A model generated the notes under the pieces. It was not told the origin of the DNA and ran no database searches. It saw only the letters and a list, made by a program, of their open reading frames with translations. Below are positions 1 through 6,898 of a stretch of DNA of 11,420 bases, in pieces. Both the position numbers and the translations under genes were made by a program. This stretch comes from Clostridium sp. 27_14. Lineage in GTDB: Bacteria; Bacillota; Clostridia; TANB77; CAG-508. Position 1 is the first letter of the stretch. Each line of letters begins with the position of its first letter. The stretch lies in contig MNRQ01000021.1 in assembly GCA_001916035.1 (NCBI GenBank), forward strand, positions 28,892 to 40,311. Direction: 5' to 3'.

Positions 1-363
1 TTTTAGTTCTAGCTGTTCAATAACTTCATTTAGAAAATTTATTCTTTTATTTAATGAATCTATTAAGGTAACATCTATTTCTGGTATAAAAATTTTAATT
101 GGTATTCCAGGAAATCCTGCTCCTGTACCTATATCGGCTAATTTACCATTTTGGCCTATCTCCTTTACTATTGTTAAACTATCAACAAAATGCTTTAATA
201 TTATATCATTTGGCTCTATAATTGCTGTTAAATTTATCTTTTTATTCCATTCTATTAATAAATTCATATATTTATAAAACTTGATTACCTTTTCTTCGTC
301 AATTTCAATATCCACTTTTTTTAATTGTTTTATTAATTCACTTTTAAATTCTTCATATTCCAT
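1..363 (-). CDS. rsmG: 16S rRNA (guanine-N7) methyltransferase RsmG, partial (N-terminal half)
   Basis: I translated 121 codons from the ATG at 361-363 down to the window edge; the C-terminal half (the family is about 240 residues) lies outside. The S-adenosylmethionine-binding motif DIGTGAGFPGIPIKI (about residues 77-91) and the preceding INLTAI and ILKHFVDSL blocks are characteristic of RsmG (GidB). The family methylates a guanine of the 530 loop of 16S rRNA at N7 in the cytoplasm, and its loss is known to give low-level streptomycin resistance. A GAGGA ribosome-binding site sits at 376-380, 12 bases before the start. A 12-codon mini-ORF ends on the start codon as TAATG, suggesting translational coupling. 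It follows mnmG in the usual order. No break is seen in the visible part. Confidence 0.95.
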   Translation of the reverse strand, partial: MEYEEFKSELIKQLKKVDIEIDEEKVIKFYKYMNLLIEWNKKINLTAIIEPNDIILKHFVDSLTIVKEIGQNGKLADIGTGAGFPGIPIKIFIPEIDVTLIDSLNKRINFLNEVIEQLELK

Positions 364-401
364 TATTTACAACATTCCTCTTTTCTATTTATATTTTTCA
401 C
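363..401 (-). CDS. Candidate 12-residue leader peptide overlapping the rsmG start
   Basis: A GTG at 399-401 opens a 12-codon frame reading MKNINRKEECCK and stops with TAA at 363-365, whose last A is the first base of the rsmG ATG (TAATG). A GAGG sequence at 408-411 lies 6 bases before the GTG, a good spacing. The overlap would allow ribosomes to terminate and re-initiate on rsmG. Two adjacent cysteines near the end invite comparison with amino-acid-sensing leaders, but that is speculation. A frame this short can arise by chance, so this is a low-confidence call. Confidence 0.3.
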   Translation of the reverse strand: MKNINRKEECCK

Positions 402-599
402 AGTAAACCTCTTTTTTATATAGTTTTCCACAACTTATTCACACTTGTGAATTATTAAAAAATTATCCAATTCCATAACTTCTATATTCTAATCATAAAT
501 TTCCACATTTTATTCACAATTGTGAATTTTTTTACATTTTTAACTCATTTTTACTTACAAATGTAAATTATTATTTAAATTTCTATTTTTCAATACTTT
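364..599. promoter_or_regulatory. mnmG-rsmG intergenic region with DnaA boxes and paired palindromes
   Basis: This 236-bp gap holds three matches to the DnaA box pattern TTWTNCACA on the plus strand: 424-432 (TTTTCCACA), 435-443 and 510-518 (both TTATTCACA). The last two are the left arms of 20-bp palindromes, at 435-454 and 510-529, which agree at 18 of 20 positions and lie 75 bp apart. A third, smaller inverted repeat (TTACA, AA, TGTAA) is at 555-566. No convincing promoter for rsmG was found. The boxes may bind DnaA, or the palindromes may be operators for another dimeric regulator; the sequence does not decide. Confidence 0.55.
435..529. repeat. Two near-identical 20-bp palindromes
   Basis: TTATTCACACTTGTGAATTA (435-454) and TTATTCACAATTGTGAATTT (510-529) differ at two of 20 bases. 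The core of the second, ATTCACAATTGTGAAT, is a perfect 16-bp palindrome. They look like binding sites for a dimer. The left arms are also perfect DnaA boxes, so the two readings compete. Confidence 0.6.
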
Positions 600-2513
600 T
601 TAGCTCTGTTTATTATTTCTAGTTTGTAAATATATTAATAACACTGAAATGTCTGCCGGAGAAACCCCTGAAATCCTTGATGCTTGCCCTATAGAACGAG
701 GTCTCAACTTTTCCAACTTTTGTCTTGCTTCTATACGTATTCCTTTAACATCTTCGTAACAAATATCTTCAGGCAATAATTTTTCTTCTAATTTTTTAAA
801 TTTTTCAACTTGCTGCTCTTGCATTTTTAAATACCCTTCATATTTTACTTGTATCTCTACTTCTTCTGCTTCTTGCAAATCAAGTTTTGGCCTTTCATTA
901 TCAATAATTGACATATTTTCATAAGTTACTTCTGTCCTTTTTAGCAACTCTGCTAATTTAGTTCCTGTAGTCAAAGGACTTGTTCCAACACTTATTAAAA
1001 AATCATTAACTTCTTCTGTTGGCTTAACCACAGTCTTTTTTAATCTTTTAACTTCTTCTTCTATATTTTTCTTTTTATTTAAAAATTTTTGATATCTTTC
1101 TTCTGAAATCAAACCTACTTCATGTCCTATTTCTGTTAAACGTAAATCTGCATTATCTTGTCTCAATAAAAGTCTATATTCTGCCCTTGAAGTCATCATT
1201 CTATATGGTTCATTTGTACCTTTTGTTACTATATCATCTATCAAAACGCCTATATATCCTTGTGTTCTGTCTAATATTACAGGATTCTTTCCTTTTATTT
1301 CCTGTGCTGCATTTATTCCTGCAATTAAACCTTGGCAAGCAGCTTCTTCATACCCAGATGTTCCATTAATCTGTCCTGCCATAAATAATCCGTTTATACC
1401 TTTATACTCTAAGGATAGCTTTAATTCATCTGGTTTTATACAATCATATTCAATAGCATAAGCAGGCCTTGTAAATTCAGCATGTTCTAATCCTGGTATT
1501 GTATGATATAATGCAATTTGAACTTCTTCTGGTAATGAAGAACTCATTCCTTGTATATACATTTCTTCTGTATCTAATCCCACTGGCTCTACAAATGCTT
1601 GATGCCTTGGTTTATCACTAAATCTTACTACTTTATCCTCTATTGATGGACAATATCTTGGTCCAGTTCCTTCTATTTTTCCTGCATACAAAGGTGATCT
1701 TGATAAATTATTTCTTATTATTTCATGTGTTTTCTCATTCGTATAAGTCAAATAGCAATCTACTTGCTCAAAATTTTTAATTTTATCATCAAAAGAAAAT
1801 GGAACTATATTATCATCACCTTTTTGAACTTCCATTTTAGAAAAATCAATACTTCTACGATTTATACGAGCCGGTGTACCTGTTTTAAAGCGTACTAATT
1901 CAATTCCTAATTTCTTTAAACAATCAGAAAGCCTATTCGCAGCTGCAACTCCATCAGGTCCACTCTCTTCTGAAAACTCCCCTATGTATATTTTACTTTT
2001 TAAATATGTTCCTGTAGCCAATATAACAGCTTTTACTCTATATATCGCTCCAACAGCAGTCTTAACCGCCATAATTTTATTGTTTTCAACTATGATATCC
2101 ACAATTTCTCCCTGTTTTACACAAAGATTCTCTTGCAATTCCAAAGTATGCTTCATTTCCATTTGATATTTCTTTCTATCTGCTTGTGCTCTTAAAGAAT
2201 GTACTGCTGGTCCCTTAGAAGTATTTAACATTTTTATTTGAATCATACTCTTATCTATATTTTTCCCCATTTCTCCACCCAAAGCATCTATTTCTCTAAC
2301 TAAATGGCCTTTTGAACTTCCCCCTATATGTGGATTACATGGCATATTTGCTATATTTTCTAAACTAATAGAAAACACTAATGTTTTCATACCCAAACGA
2401 GCAGCTGCCAAAGCTGCCTCACAGCCTGCATGTCCAGCTCCAACAACCGCAACATCATATTGACCTGCTTCATATTCTTTCACATCAAATTTTTTTTCAT
2501 TTATTTTTTCCAT
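600..2513 (-). CDS. mnmG: tRNA uridine 5-carboxymethylaminomethyl modification enzyme MnmG (GidA)
   Basis: This 637-residue protein is the FAD-binding partner of MnmE. Together they install the (carboxymethyl)aminomethyl group on C5 of wobble U34 in certain tRNAs. The dinucleotide-binding motif GAGHAG is at residues 25-30. MPCNPHIGG and VREIDALGGEMG follow at about 57-84, family signature 1 (GPRYCPSIEDK) is at 284-294 with its conserved cysteine, and signature 2 (AGQINGTSGYEEAACQG) lies further on. The usual length is about 620-635. There are about 18 residues before the YDVAVVGAG strand, a little more than typical, but the start is backed by AAAGGAA at 2524-2530, ten bases upstream. Unlike in most Firmicutes, it is separated from mnmE by 951 bp, so it probably has its own promoter or leader. 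rsmG lies downstream. The frame is intact. Confidence 0.97.
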   Translation of the reverse strand: MEKINEKKFDVKEYEAGQYDVAVVGAGHAGCEAALAAARLGMKTLVFSISLENIANMPCNPHIGGSSKGHLVREIDALGGEMGKNIDKSMIQIKMLNTSKGPAVHSLRAQADRKKYQMEMKHTLELQENLCVKQGEIVDIIVENNKIMAVKTAVGAIYRVKAVILATGTYLKSKIYIGEFSEESGPDGVAAANRLSDCLKKLGIELVRFKTGTPARINRRSIDFSKMEVQKGDDNIVPFSFDDKIKNFEQVDCYLTYTNEKTHEIIRNNLSRSPLYAGKIEGTGPRYCPSIEDKVVRFSDKPRHQAFVEPVGLDTEEMYIQGMSSSLPEEVQIALYHTIPGLEHAEFTRPAYAIEYDCIKPDELKLSLEYKGINGLFMAGQINGTSGYEEAACQGLIAGINAAQEIKGKNPVILDRTQGYIGVLIDDIVTKGTNEPYRMMTSRAEYRLLLRQDNADLRLTEIGHEVGLISEERYQKFLNKKKNIEEEVKRLKKTVVKPTEEVNDFLISVGTSPLTTGTKLAELLKRTEVTYENMSIIDNERPKLDLQEAEEVEIQVKYEGYLKMQEQQVEKFKKLEEKLLPEDICYEDVKGIRIEARQKLEKLRPRSIGQASRISGVSPADISVLLIYLQTRNNKQS

Positions 2514-2574
2514 TTTTTATACATTCCTTTCTTAACCTATTCAAAACATACATAATAAAAATTTTCAACAACAA
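2497..2574 (-). CDS. Possible 25-codon upstream ORF overlapping the mnmG start
   Basis: Three consecutive TTG codons (2566-2574) follow AAGGAG at 2577-2582. The frame runs through the mnmG start in another register and stops with TGA at 2497-2499, inside mnmG. The first TTG is only two bases from the AAGGAG, so the second or third is likelier as a start. The last part would read LNRLRKECIKNGKNK. It resembles no family I recognise. It could be a regulatory leader ORF, or the AAGGAG may be fortuitous. Confidence 0.15.
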   Translation of the reverse strand: MLLKIFIMYVLNRLRKECIKNGKNK

Positions 2575-2584
2575 TTCTCCTTAT

Positions 2585-2640
2585 TTATAACCCTCCCGGG
2601 TTATAACCTCATAAGGTATATCCCCCCTTATTTAGTTATA
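2585..2640 (-). promoter_or_regulatory. Structured mnmG leader with mutually exclusive hairpins
   Basis: In the minus-strand RNA, TTATAACCC and GGGTTATAA (2585-2606) form a perfect 9-bp stem closed by a GGGA tetraloop of the GNRA class. The same 2601-2606 segment can instead pair with 2635-2640 (TATAAC with GTTATA), enclosing a second stem (ATAAGG with CCTTAT). The two folds cannot coexist. They lie about 70-125 bases before the mnmG start and just before an AAGGAG. The layout resembles an attenuator or switch, but it matches no riboswitch class I know, and no U-run follows the GNRA hairpin closely. Confidence 0.4.
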
Positions 2641-2651
2641 GTTACAAAAAA

Positions 2652-2765
2652 TGTTTCACAACAAAAAATGCGTCCTAATCCGTTGGGGCTCTAGGGCTAT
2701 ATGAAAATGTTTCACACGGACTTTTTATCAATGTTTCACAGATTTTTTTCCTTTCATGTGAAACC
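2652..2765. repeat. Array of parS-like half-sites
   Basis: The 11-mer AATGTTTCACA occurs three times, its TGTTTCAC core at 2652-2659, 2708-2715 and 2732-2739. A fourth, oppositely oriented copy (GTGAAAC, 2758-2764) sits in a 16-bp stretch at 2750-2765 that matches TGTTTCACGTGAAACA at 12 of 16 positions. That palindrome is the ParB (Spo0J) binding site parS, conserved across bacteria and clustered near origins. Here the three copies have only the left arm. TGTTTCACA also differs from the DnaA box TTWTNCACA at a single position, so DnaA binding is an alternative. Confidence 0.45.
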
Positions 2766-2941
2766 GAAAACAGTGTTTTATTTATTTAAAGTTGAATTTT
2801 AACCTATAAGTTATTTAGTGTTATGTAAACTCTTTATTAACACTACGCCACTTTTCAATGTTTTTAAACCATTTTTATAGTTTTTTTCTTTAAAATTTTT
2901 AAAATTTTCTTTTTTTACTTTATGTAACTATTTCAAAATTG

Positions 2942-3273
2942 TTTTCCACATTTGCAGTATTAAAAGTGTATTGTTTTCCACAGTTTTTAGACTTCTTATC
3001 ATTTTATTTTAATAACTTTTGTTTGGATAATCATTTTTTCTAAATTTTTTAATAAAATTCCACACATTTTATTGTTATTTCTTAGCAAATTATACGATTT
3101 TCTGTTATAACATTAGAAAAATTAAAAGTATACATTAATAACATTAATTTTTATATAATAAATTTTAAATACTCATCTTTTTATTAGCATACATATCTTT
3201 TTTATTTCATAACATAAAAATTTCTTTAAAGCAACTCAAAAAATTGCCAAGTATAAAATCAAATTGTGGAAAA
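2942..3273. promoter_or_regulatory. DnaA-box-like sites in the mnmE-mnmG gap
   Basis: TTTTCCACA occurs at 2942-2950 and 2974-2982 on the plus strand, and its complement TGTGGAAAA at 3265-3273. The same nonamer is used repeatedly in the oriC clusters of this window, so DnaA probably binds it. The sites are loosely spaced, unlike a core origin. They may be remnants, titration sites or regulatory sites. Confidence 0.45.
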
Positions 3274-3464
3274 CTTTTTCAAAATTTACATTTTTAAAAA
3301 AGCAGTTTCAACTTTTAAATAAATATATGCTTTTGTATAATGAAATTCGTCATATTTTAATTTTGTTATCATCTTTTACAAATATGTTATTAAAATATCA
3401 TTTTGCTTTTATTTTGATTTTCGTTTATCATTTTTATAAAATTATTTTCAATTTAAAATTCATT

Positions 3465-4869
3465 TTATTTTCCCAAACAAAATTTAGAAAAAATTTCATC
3501 AATAATATCATCAGTAACTGTTTCTCCTGTAATTTCTCCTAAATTTTCTAAAATTTCTTTTAAAAATATAGCTATAATATCTAAAGGCATACCTAATTCC
3601 ATTGATTTTTTAGCTTCTCTACAAGAATTCAATGCTTTACTAATTAAGTTTTTATGCCTTATATTAGTAATAACTATAGTATTATCAAGGCTAATCTCCT
3701 CCATAGAAAATAAATTTCCTATACTTTTATACAAATCATCAATTCCTTTTTGCTCCAATGTAGACATTTTAACAATATATTTAGAAACATTCTTAATTTC
3801 TGCCATATTTTCATCGATTTTATTAAGCAAATCCATTTTATTTAAAACCACAATAGCTGTCTTATTCTTAATAATATCCAAAATTTCCTTATCTTCATCT
3901 GTCAAATCTTTGCTACTATCAAAAATAGCTATAATTAAGTCCGCATCTTTTGCAATTTCTTTTGACTTAGTAATCCCTATCTTTTCTACCTCATCCTTAG
4001 CTTCGCGTATTCCTGCAGTATCAATCAATTTTAATGGAACACCCTCTACTGTTACAAATTCTTCTATAGTATCTCTTGTAGTCCCTTCTATCTCAGTAAC
4101 TATAGCTCTTTCTTCATTTAAAATACAATTTAAAAGTGATGATTTTCCTGCATTTGGTTTTCCAATAATAGCTGTTTTTACTCCATCTTTAAGTATTTTC
4201 CCATTATCAAAACTTTTTTCCAAACGACTTAAATCAGCTATAACCACATCTAACATTTCATTAATTTCAGTATTTGTAACCTCTTCAACATCATATTCAG
4301 GATAATCTATATCAACTTCAACATTGACCATAACATCCATTATTTTTTGCTTTATATCATGTATTTCCTTAGAAACTCTGCCCTCTAACTGATTCATACC
4401 TGCCTTCAATTCTCTTTCAGACTTAGCATCTATAATATCAATAACAGACTCAGCCTGAAGTAAATCAATACGACCATTTAAAAAAGCTCGTTTAGTAAAT
4501 TCGCCTGGCTCAGCCATTTCCGCACCATTTTTTAAACATAATTCCAATATCTTTTTTACAACAATATTTCCACCATGTGTATTTATTTCACACATATTTT
4601 CAGTTGTATAACTCATAGGCTCTTTAAAGTAAGAAACTAAAACCTCATCAACAATAGCACTTTCAGGCACTTCAAAACCATCATATTCTTTTAAATTTTC
4701 TACAATATGACCATATTTCATCGTATATCCTTTTATATTTTCTATATTTTCCATCTTTTTTGGAAGAAAAATTTTATCTAATATTTCAAAACATTCCTTT
4801 CCACTCATTCGTACAATACCTATTCCACCAATCCCGTGGTGCCGTAGATATAGAAGCTATTACACTCAT
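3465..4869 (-). CDS. mnmE: tRNA modification GTPase MnmE (TrmE), frame broken by one base near the start
   Basis: MnmE binds a folate in its N-terminal domain and a GTPase domain set in a helical domain, and acts with MnmG on U34 of tRNA. From the ATG at 4806-4808 an intact 447-residue frame shows PGEFTKRAFLNGRIDLLQAE (101-120), P-loop GKPNAGKS (216-223), TTRD (243-246), DTAG (263-266), NKMD (323-326) and the C-terminal FCLGK ending. This frame lacks the family's first ~20 residues. They are encoded just upstream in another frame: ATG at 4867-4869, with AGGAGGT at 4876-4882, reads MSVIASISTAP, and after one extra base (around 4836) continues GIGGIGIVR into MSGKE. The joined protein would be 467 residues, close to the family norm. 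Read without correction, the upstream frame ends after 27 codons. Alternatives are an assembly error, a true mutation with restart at 4808 (poor ribosome site), or programmed frameshifting. Confidence 0.93.
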
Positions 4870-4999
4870 TTTTTTACCTCCTATTTTATTTTCACTTTGA
4901 GTCATAAAATTTAAAGTTTCTTATTATTTCCAATAATGTCAAAAAAAGCCAAAGATAGAATTTACTAAACTGTAAAATCCGACCTTTGACCCCCGATTT
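4870..4999 (-). other. jag-mnmE spacer with mnmE ribosome site and possible weak promoter
   Basis: The 130-bp spacer holds the mnmE ribosome-binding site, an all-A/T hairpin at 4923-4937 (ATTATT, TCC, AATAAT on the plus strand), and a TTGACA on the minus strand at 4937-4942 without a convincing -10 box at the right distance. An inverted repeat AAAATC/GATTTT spans the area just after jag but has no U-run, so it is not a convincing terminator. Read-through from jag into mnmE is likely. Confidence 0.35.
4876..4882 (-). promoter_or_regulatory. Strong ribosome-binding site of mnmE
   Basis: AGGAGGT lies six bases before the ATG at 4867-4869. Nothing comparable precedes the ATG at 4806-4808. This site marks the upstream ATG as the real start and so exposes the frameshift. 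Confidence 0.85.
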
Positions 5000-5704
5000 T
5001 TATTTATTTTTCAATGATATTACTACTTTTCTATGTGGTTCTTCACCTATACTAGTAGTCTCTACTTTAGGATTATCTTGCAATTTACTATGAATTATTT
5101 TTCTTTCATATGGTTGCATAGGCTCTAAAGTAACTGATTTTCTTGTTCTTATTACTGTTCTTGCAACTTTTTCTGCCAAATCCTCTAAAGTTTTTTGTCT
5201 TTTTTGTTTATACCCTTCTATATCAAGTATAACTCTTATTTTTTGGTCTACATCCTTAGAAGCTACAGCTGACAAAATAATTTGAAGTGCATATAAAGTT
5301 TCACCTCTATATCCTATTAAAAAGCCTAATTTATCATTAAATAAAGCTACATTTAACCCACTTTCATCACTCTCAACCTTATAATTTGTACCTTCTGGAA
5401 GATTTTTTATAAAATCTTTTAAAAATTCTTCCACATTTTTCTTTGCTTTCTCTTGATTTTCTAACGTTATATGTATCTCTTTTTTTACCTTGTTGCTAGA
5501 TTTCTTATCTATTTTTTGTTCTATATCATCTTTTAATGTCATTTCTATTTTTACTACACGAGGTGTTAAAATACTAAAAAAACTACGTTTTTCATCTTCT
5601 AAAACCTTTATTTCTACGCGATCTCTAGAAACTCCTAATTCTTTTAAACCTTTTTCAATAGCTTCATTTGTTGTTCTTCCTTCTGCAATAATTGTTTTAG
5701 ACAT
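5000..5704 (-). CDS. jag: RNA-binding protein Jag/KhpB (Jag_N, KH and R3H domains)
   Basis: This 234-residue cytoplasmic RNA-binding protein shows the three family domains in order. Jag_N covers residues 1-54. A KH domain is at about 90-155 with GFLIGYRGETLYALQ at 127-141. An R3H domain is at about 165-230 with the Arg/His pair in PYERKIIHSKL (R201, H205). The family, called KhpB or EloR in streptococci, pairs with KhpA and is linked to cell elongation and sporulation. The glycine-rich end usual for Jag_N (GFFGLFG-like) is replaced by SFFSIL, a small deviation. The start is supported by AAGGAGGT at 5711-5718. It lies 26 bp after yidC, the usual partner, and a 130-bp gap separates it from mnmE. 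Confidence 0.93.
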   Translation of the reverse strand: MSKTIIAEGRTTNEAIEKGLKELGVSRDRVEIKVLEDEKRSFFSILTPRVVKIEMTLKDDIEQKIDKKSSNKVKKEIHITLENQEKAKKNVEEFLKDFIKNLPEGTNYKVESDESGLNVALFNDKLGFLIGYRGETLYALQIILSAVASKDVDQKIRVILDIEGYKQKRQKTLEDLAEKVARTVIRTRKSVTLEPMQPYERKIIHSKLQDNPKVETTSIGEEPHRKVVISLKNK

Positions 5705-5730
5705 ATAAAGACCTCCTTTTAACTCTAAGT

Positions 5731-6660
5731 TTAATCATCTTTAATAACTTTATTTAACACTAATCTTTCACCTATCATAGCAATATTATTTACAAGCCAA
5801 TATAATGCTAGTCCTAAAGGCGCAACTAAAGAAATTGAAACTGACATAATAGGCATCATCCAAGACATCATTTTATTTGTCTGTTCCATAACATCATATT
5901 CTTCCTCTTCTTTTTTCACCATTGATGTTGTTTCTTCTTCTCCATCAACTTTCTTTTCATCAACATTTTTCTCAATTTTCTTAGTCTGTTTTGCTTCCTT
6001 TCTAGCTTGCTTTTCCTTTTTTTGTATTGATGTTGTAATTTTCATTGAAACAAATGTTGATATAATATATAGAATTGGAATAATATAAACAGTCCAATCA
6101 CTCAAATTTTGTTGAGGAATTTTGCTTAAATCCAAACCTAAAAAGCTCATATTTACATCAATTTTCTTTACCTCTTCATCATCTGGATTCTTTTCTTCTA
6201 AGAATTTAACTTCTCTTATCAAATCAATCTCTGGATAAGCTGCACTTACAGTCTTTTGAGATTCCTGCAATTGTGCAATATAATTATTAATATTATTAGA
6301 GTCTATCTTTTTCATATATGTTAAAGGACATCTTACCATATAAAAAATTGAAATTAATAATACAAATTGCAATATAGTTCCCAAACAACCACTAAAAGGA
6401 CTCATATTTTCCTCTTTATAAAGTTTCATCATTTCTTGATTTAACTTTTCTGGATCATTTTTATACTTAAATTGCAAAACTTGCATTTGTTCATTCAATT
6501 TAGCACTTTTTTTCATGGTTTTCTGCTGTTTTATTGACAGTGGAAGCATTAATAATTTCATTACTAACGTAAATAAAATCATTGCCAAACCATAGTTATG
6601 AACTAAATTATAAATAAAATTCAAAACATAACCAAATATATTTGCAAAAAATTGAAACAT
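5731..6660 (-). CDS. yidC: Membrane protein insertase YidC/SpoIIIJ (Oxa1 family)
   Basis: The product (309 residues) inserts and folds membrane proteins, alone or with SecYEG. Hydrophobic segments lie at about 4-20, 24-42, 92-110, 188-206, 263-281 and 283-299. The groove segment reads LVMKLLMLPLSIKQQ, with Lys35 at the place of the arginine used by many homologues, so the positive charge is kept. A basic helical hairpin (43-90) is the usual cytoplasmic coiled region. The loop before the last two helices (about 207-262) is long and K/E-rich, more than in Bacillus homologues. No lipobox cysteine is seen near the N-terminus. Start supported by AGGAGGAG upstream. It lies between yidD and jag, the usual context. 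Confidence 0.95.
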   Translation of the reverse strand: MFQFFANIFGYVLNFIYNLVHNYGLAMILFTLVMKLLMLPLSIKQQKTMKKSAKLNEQMQVLQFKYKNDPEKLNQEMMKLYKEENMSPFSGCLGTILQFVLLISIFYMVRCPLTYMKKIDSNNINNYIAQLQESQKTVSAAYPEIDLIREVKFLEEKNPDDEEVKKIDVNMSFLGLDLSKIPQQNLSDWTVYIIPILYIISTFVSMKITTSIQKKEKQARKEAKQTKKIEKNVDEKKVDGEEETTSMVKKEEEEYDVMEQTNKMMSWMMPIMSVSISLVAPLGLALYWLVNNIAMIGERLVLNKVIKDD

Positions 6661-6675
6661 TTTTACTCCTCCTGG

Positions 6676-6894
6676 TTATTTTAGCGGATCATATCCACCT
6701 TTTGAAAAAGGATTACAACGAATTAATCTCCATATTCCAAGCCTTAATCCTTTAAAAACACCATATTTTTCTAGTGCTTCCTTCATGTAATCAGAACATG
6801 TTGGATAAAATTTACATCGTATATTTTTACTAGTAATCCATAAAGAAATATGCTTTTGATACCAGCAAATTATATTAACTAATAAATTTTTCAT
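6676..6894 (-). CDS. yidD: Membrane protein insertion efficiency factor YidD
   Basis: This 72-residue protein carries the family core: WYQKHIS, then IRCKFYPTCSDYMKEALEKYG with the cysteine pair, then RLIRCNPFSKGGYDPLK. YidD homologues are small, membrane-associated proteins that aid YidC-dependent insertion. I chose the ATG at 6892-6894, preceded by AAAAAGG at 6903-6909 with 8 bases between and lying just after the rnpA stop. A longer frame opening with GTG at 6910-6912 would overlap rnpA by 14 bases, adds six residues absent from typical homologues, and lacks a ribosome site. Four bases separate it from rnpA, and yidC follows 15 bp later, so they are one transcript. Confidence 0.93.
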   Translation of the reverse strand: MKNLLVNIICWYQKHISLWITSKNIRCKFYPTCSDYMKEALEKYGVFKGLRLGIWRLIRCNPFSKGGYDPLK

Positions 6895-6898
6895 TATT

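Larger units (their letters stand above)
2514..3464. other. 951-bp gene-free gap between mnmE and mnmG
   Basis: No frame in this stretch has the composition or a recognisable motif of a real protein, and no tRNA-like fold was seen. From high to low coordinate it contains: an A+T-rich tract, a reverse DnaA box at 3265-3273 (TGTGGAAAA), forward boxes TTTTCCACA at 2974-2982 and 2942-2950, another A+T-rich part, an array of TGTTTCAC half-parS-like repeats (2652-2765), a locally G+C-richer piece (about 2671-2700), and a set of hairpins at 2585-2640. A lone TATAAT-like box on the minus strand at 3089-3094 lacks a recognisable -35 element. In most Firmicutes mnmE and mnmG are nearly adjacent, so this gap is unusual. 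Confidence 0.8.

Noticed and set aside
2591..2606. CCCGGG as a Noc binding site
   Set aside because: Only about 9 of 14 positions match ATTTCCCGGGAAAT, and the sequence is better explained as half of a hairpin.
3264..3542. 92-codon plus-strand frame
   Set aside because: It overlaps the 3' end of mnmE in antisense, has low-complexity composition and no ribosome-binding site.
3465..4808. mnmE beginning at the ATG 4806-4808 as a normal gene
   Set aside because: It lacks the conserved N-terminus and a good ribosome-binding site, both of which are found just upstream in another frame.
4977..5003. Terminator after jag (AAAATC/GATTTT inverted repeat)
   Set aside because: The stem is six A/T-dominated pairs with a 15-base loop and no T-run follows on the minus strand.
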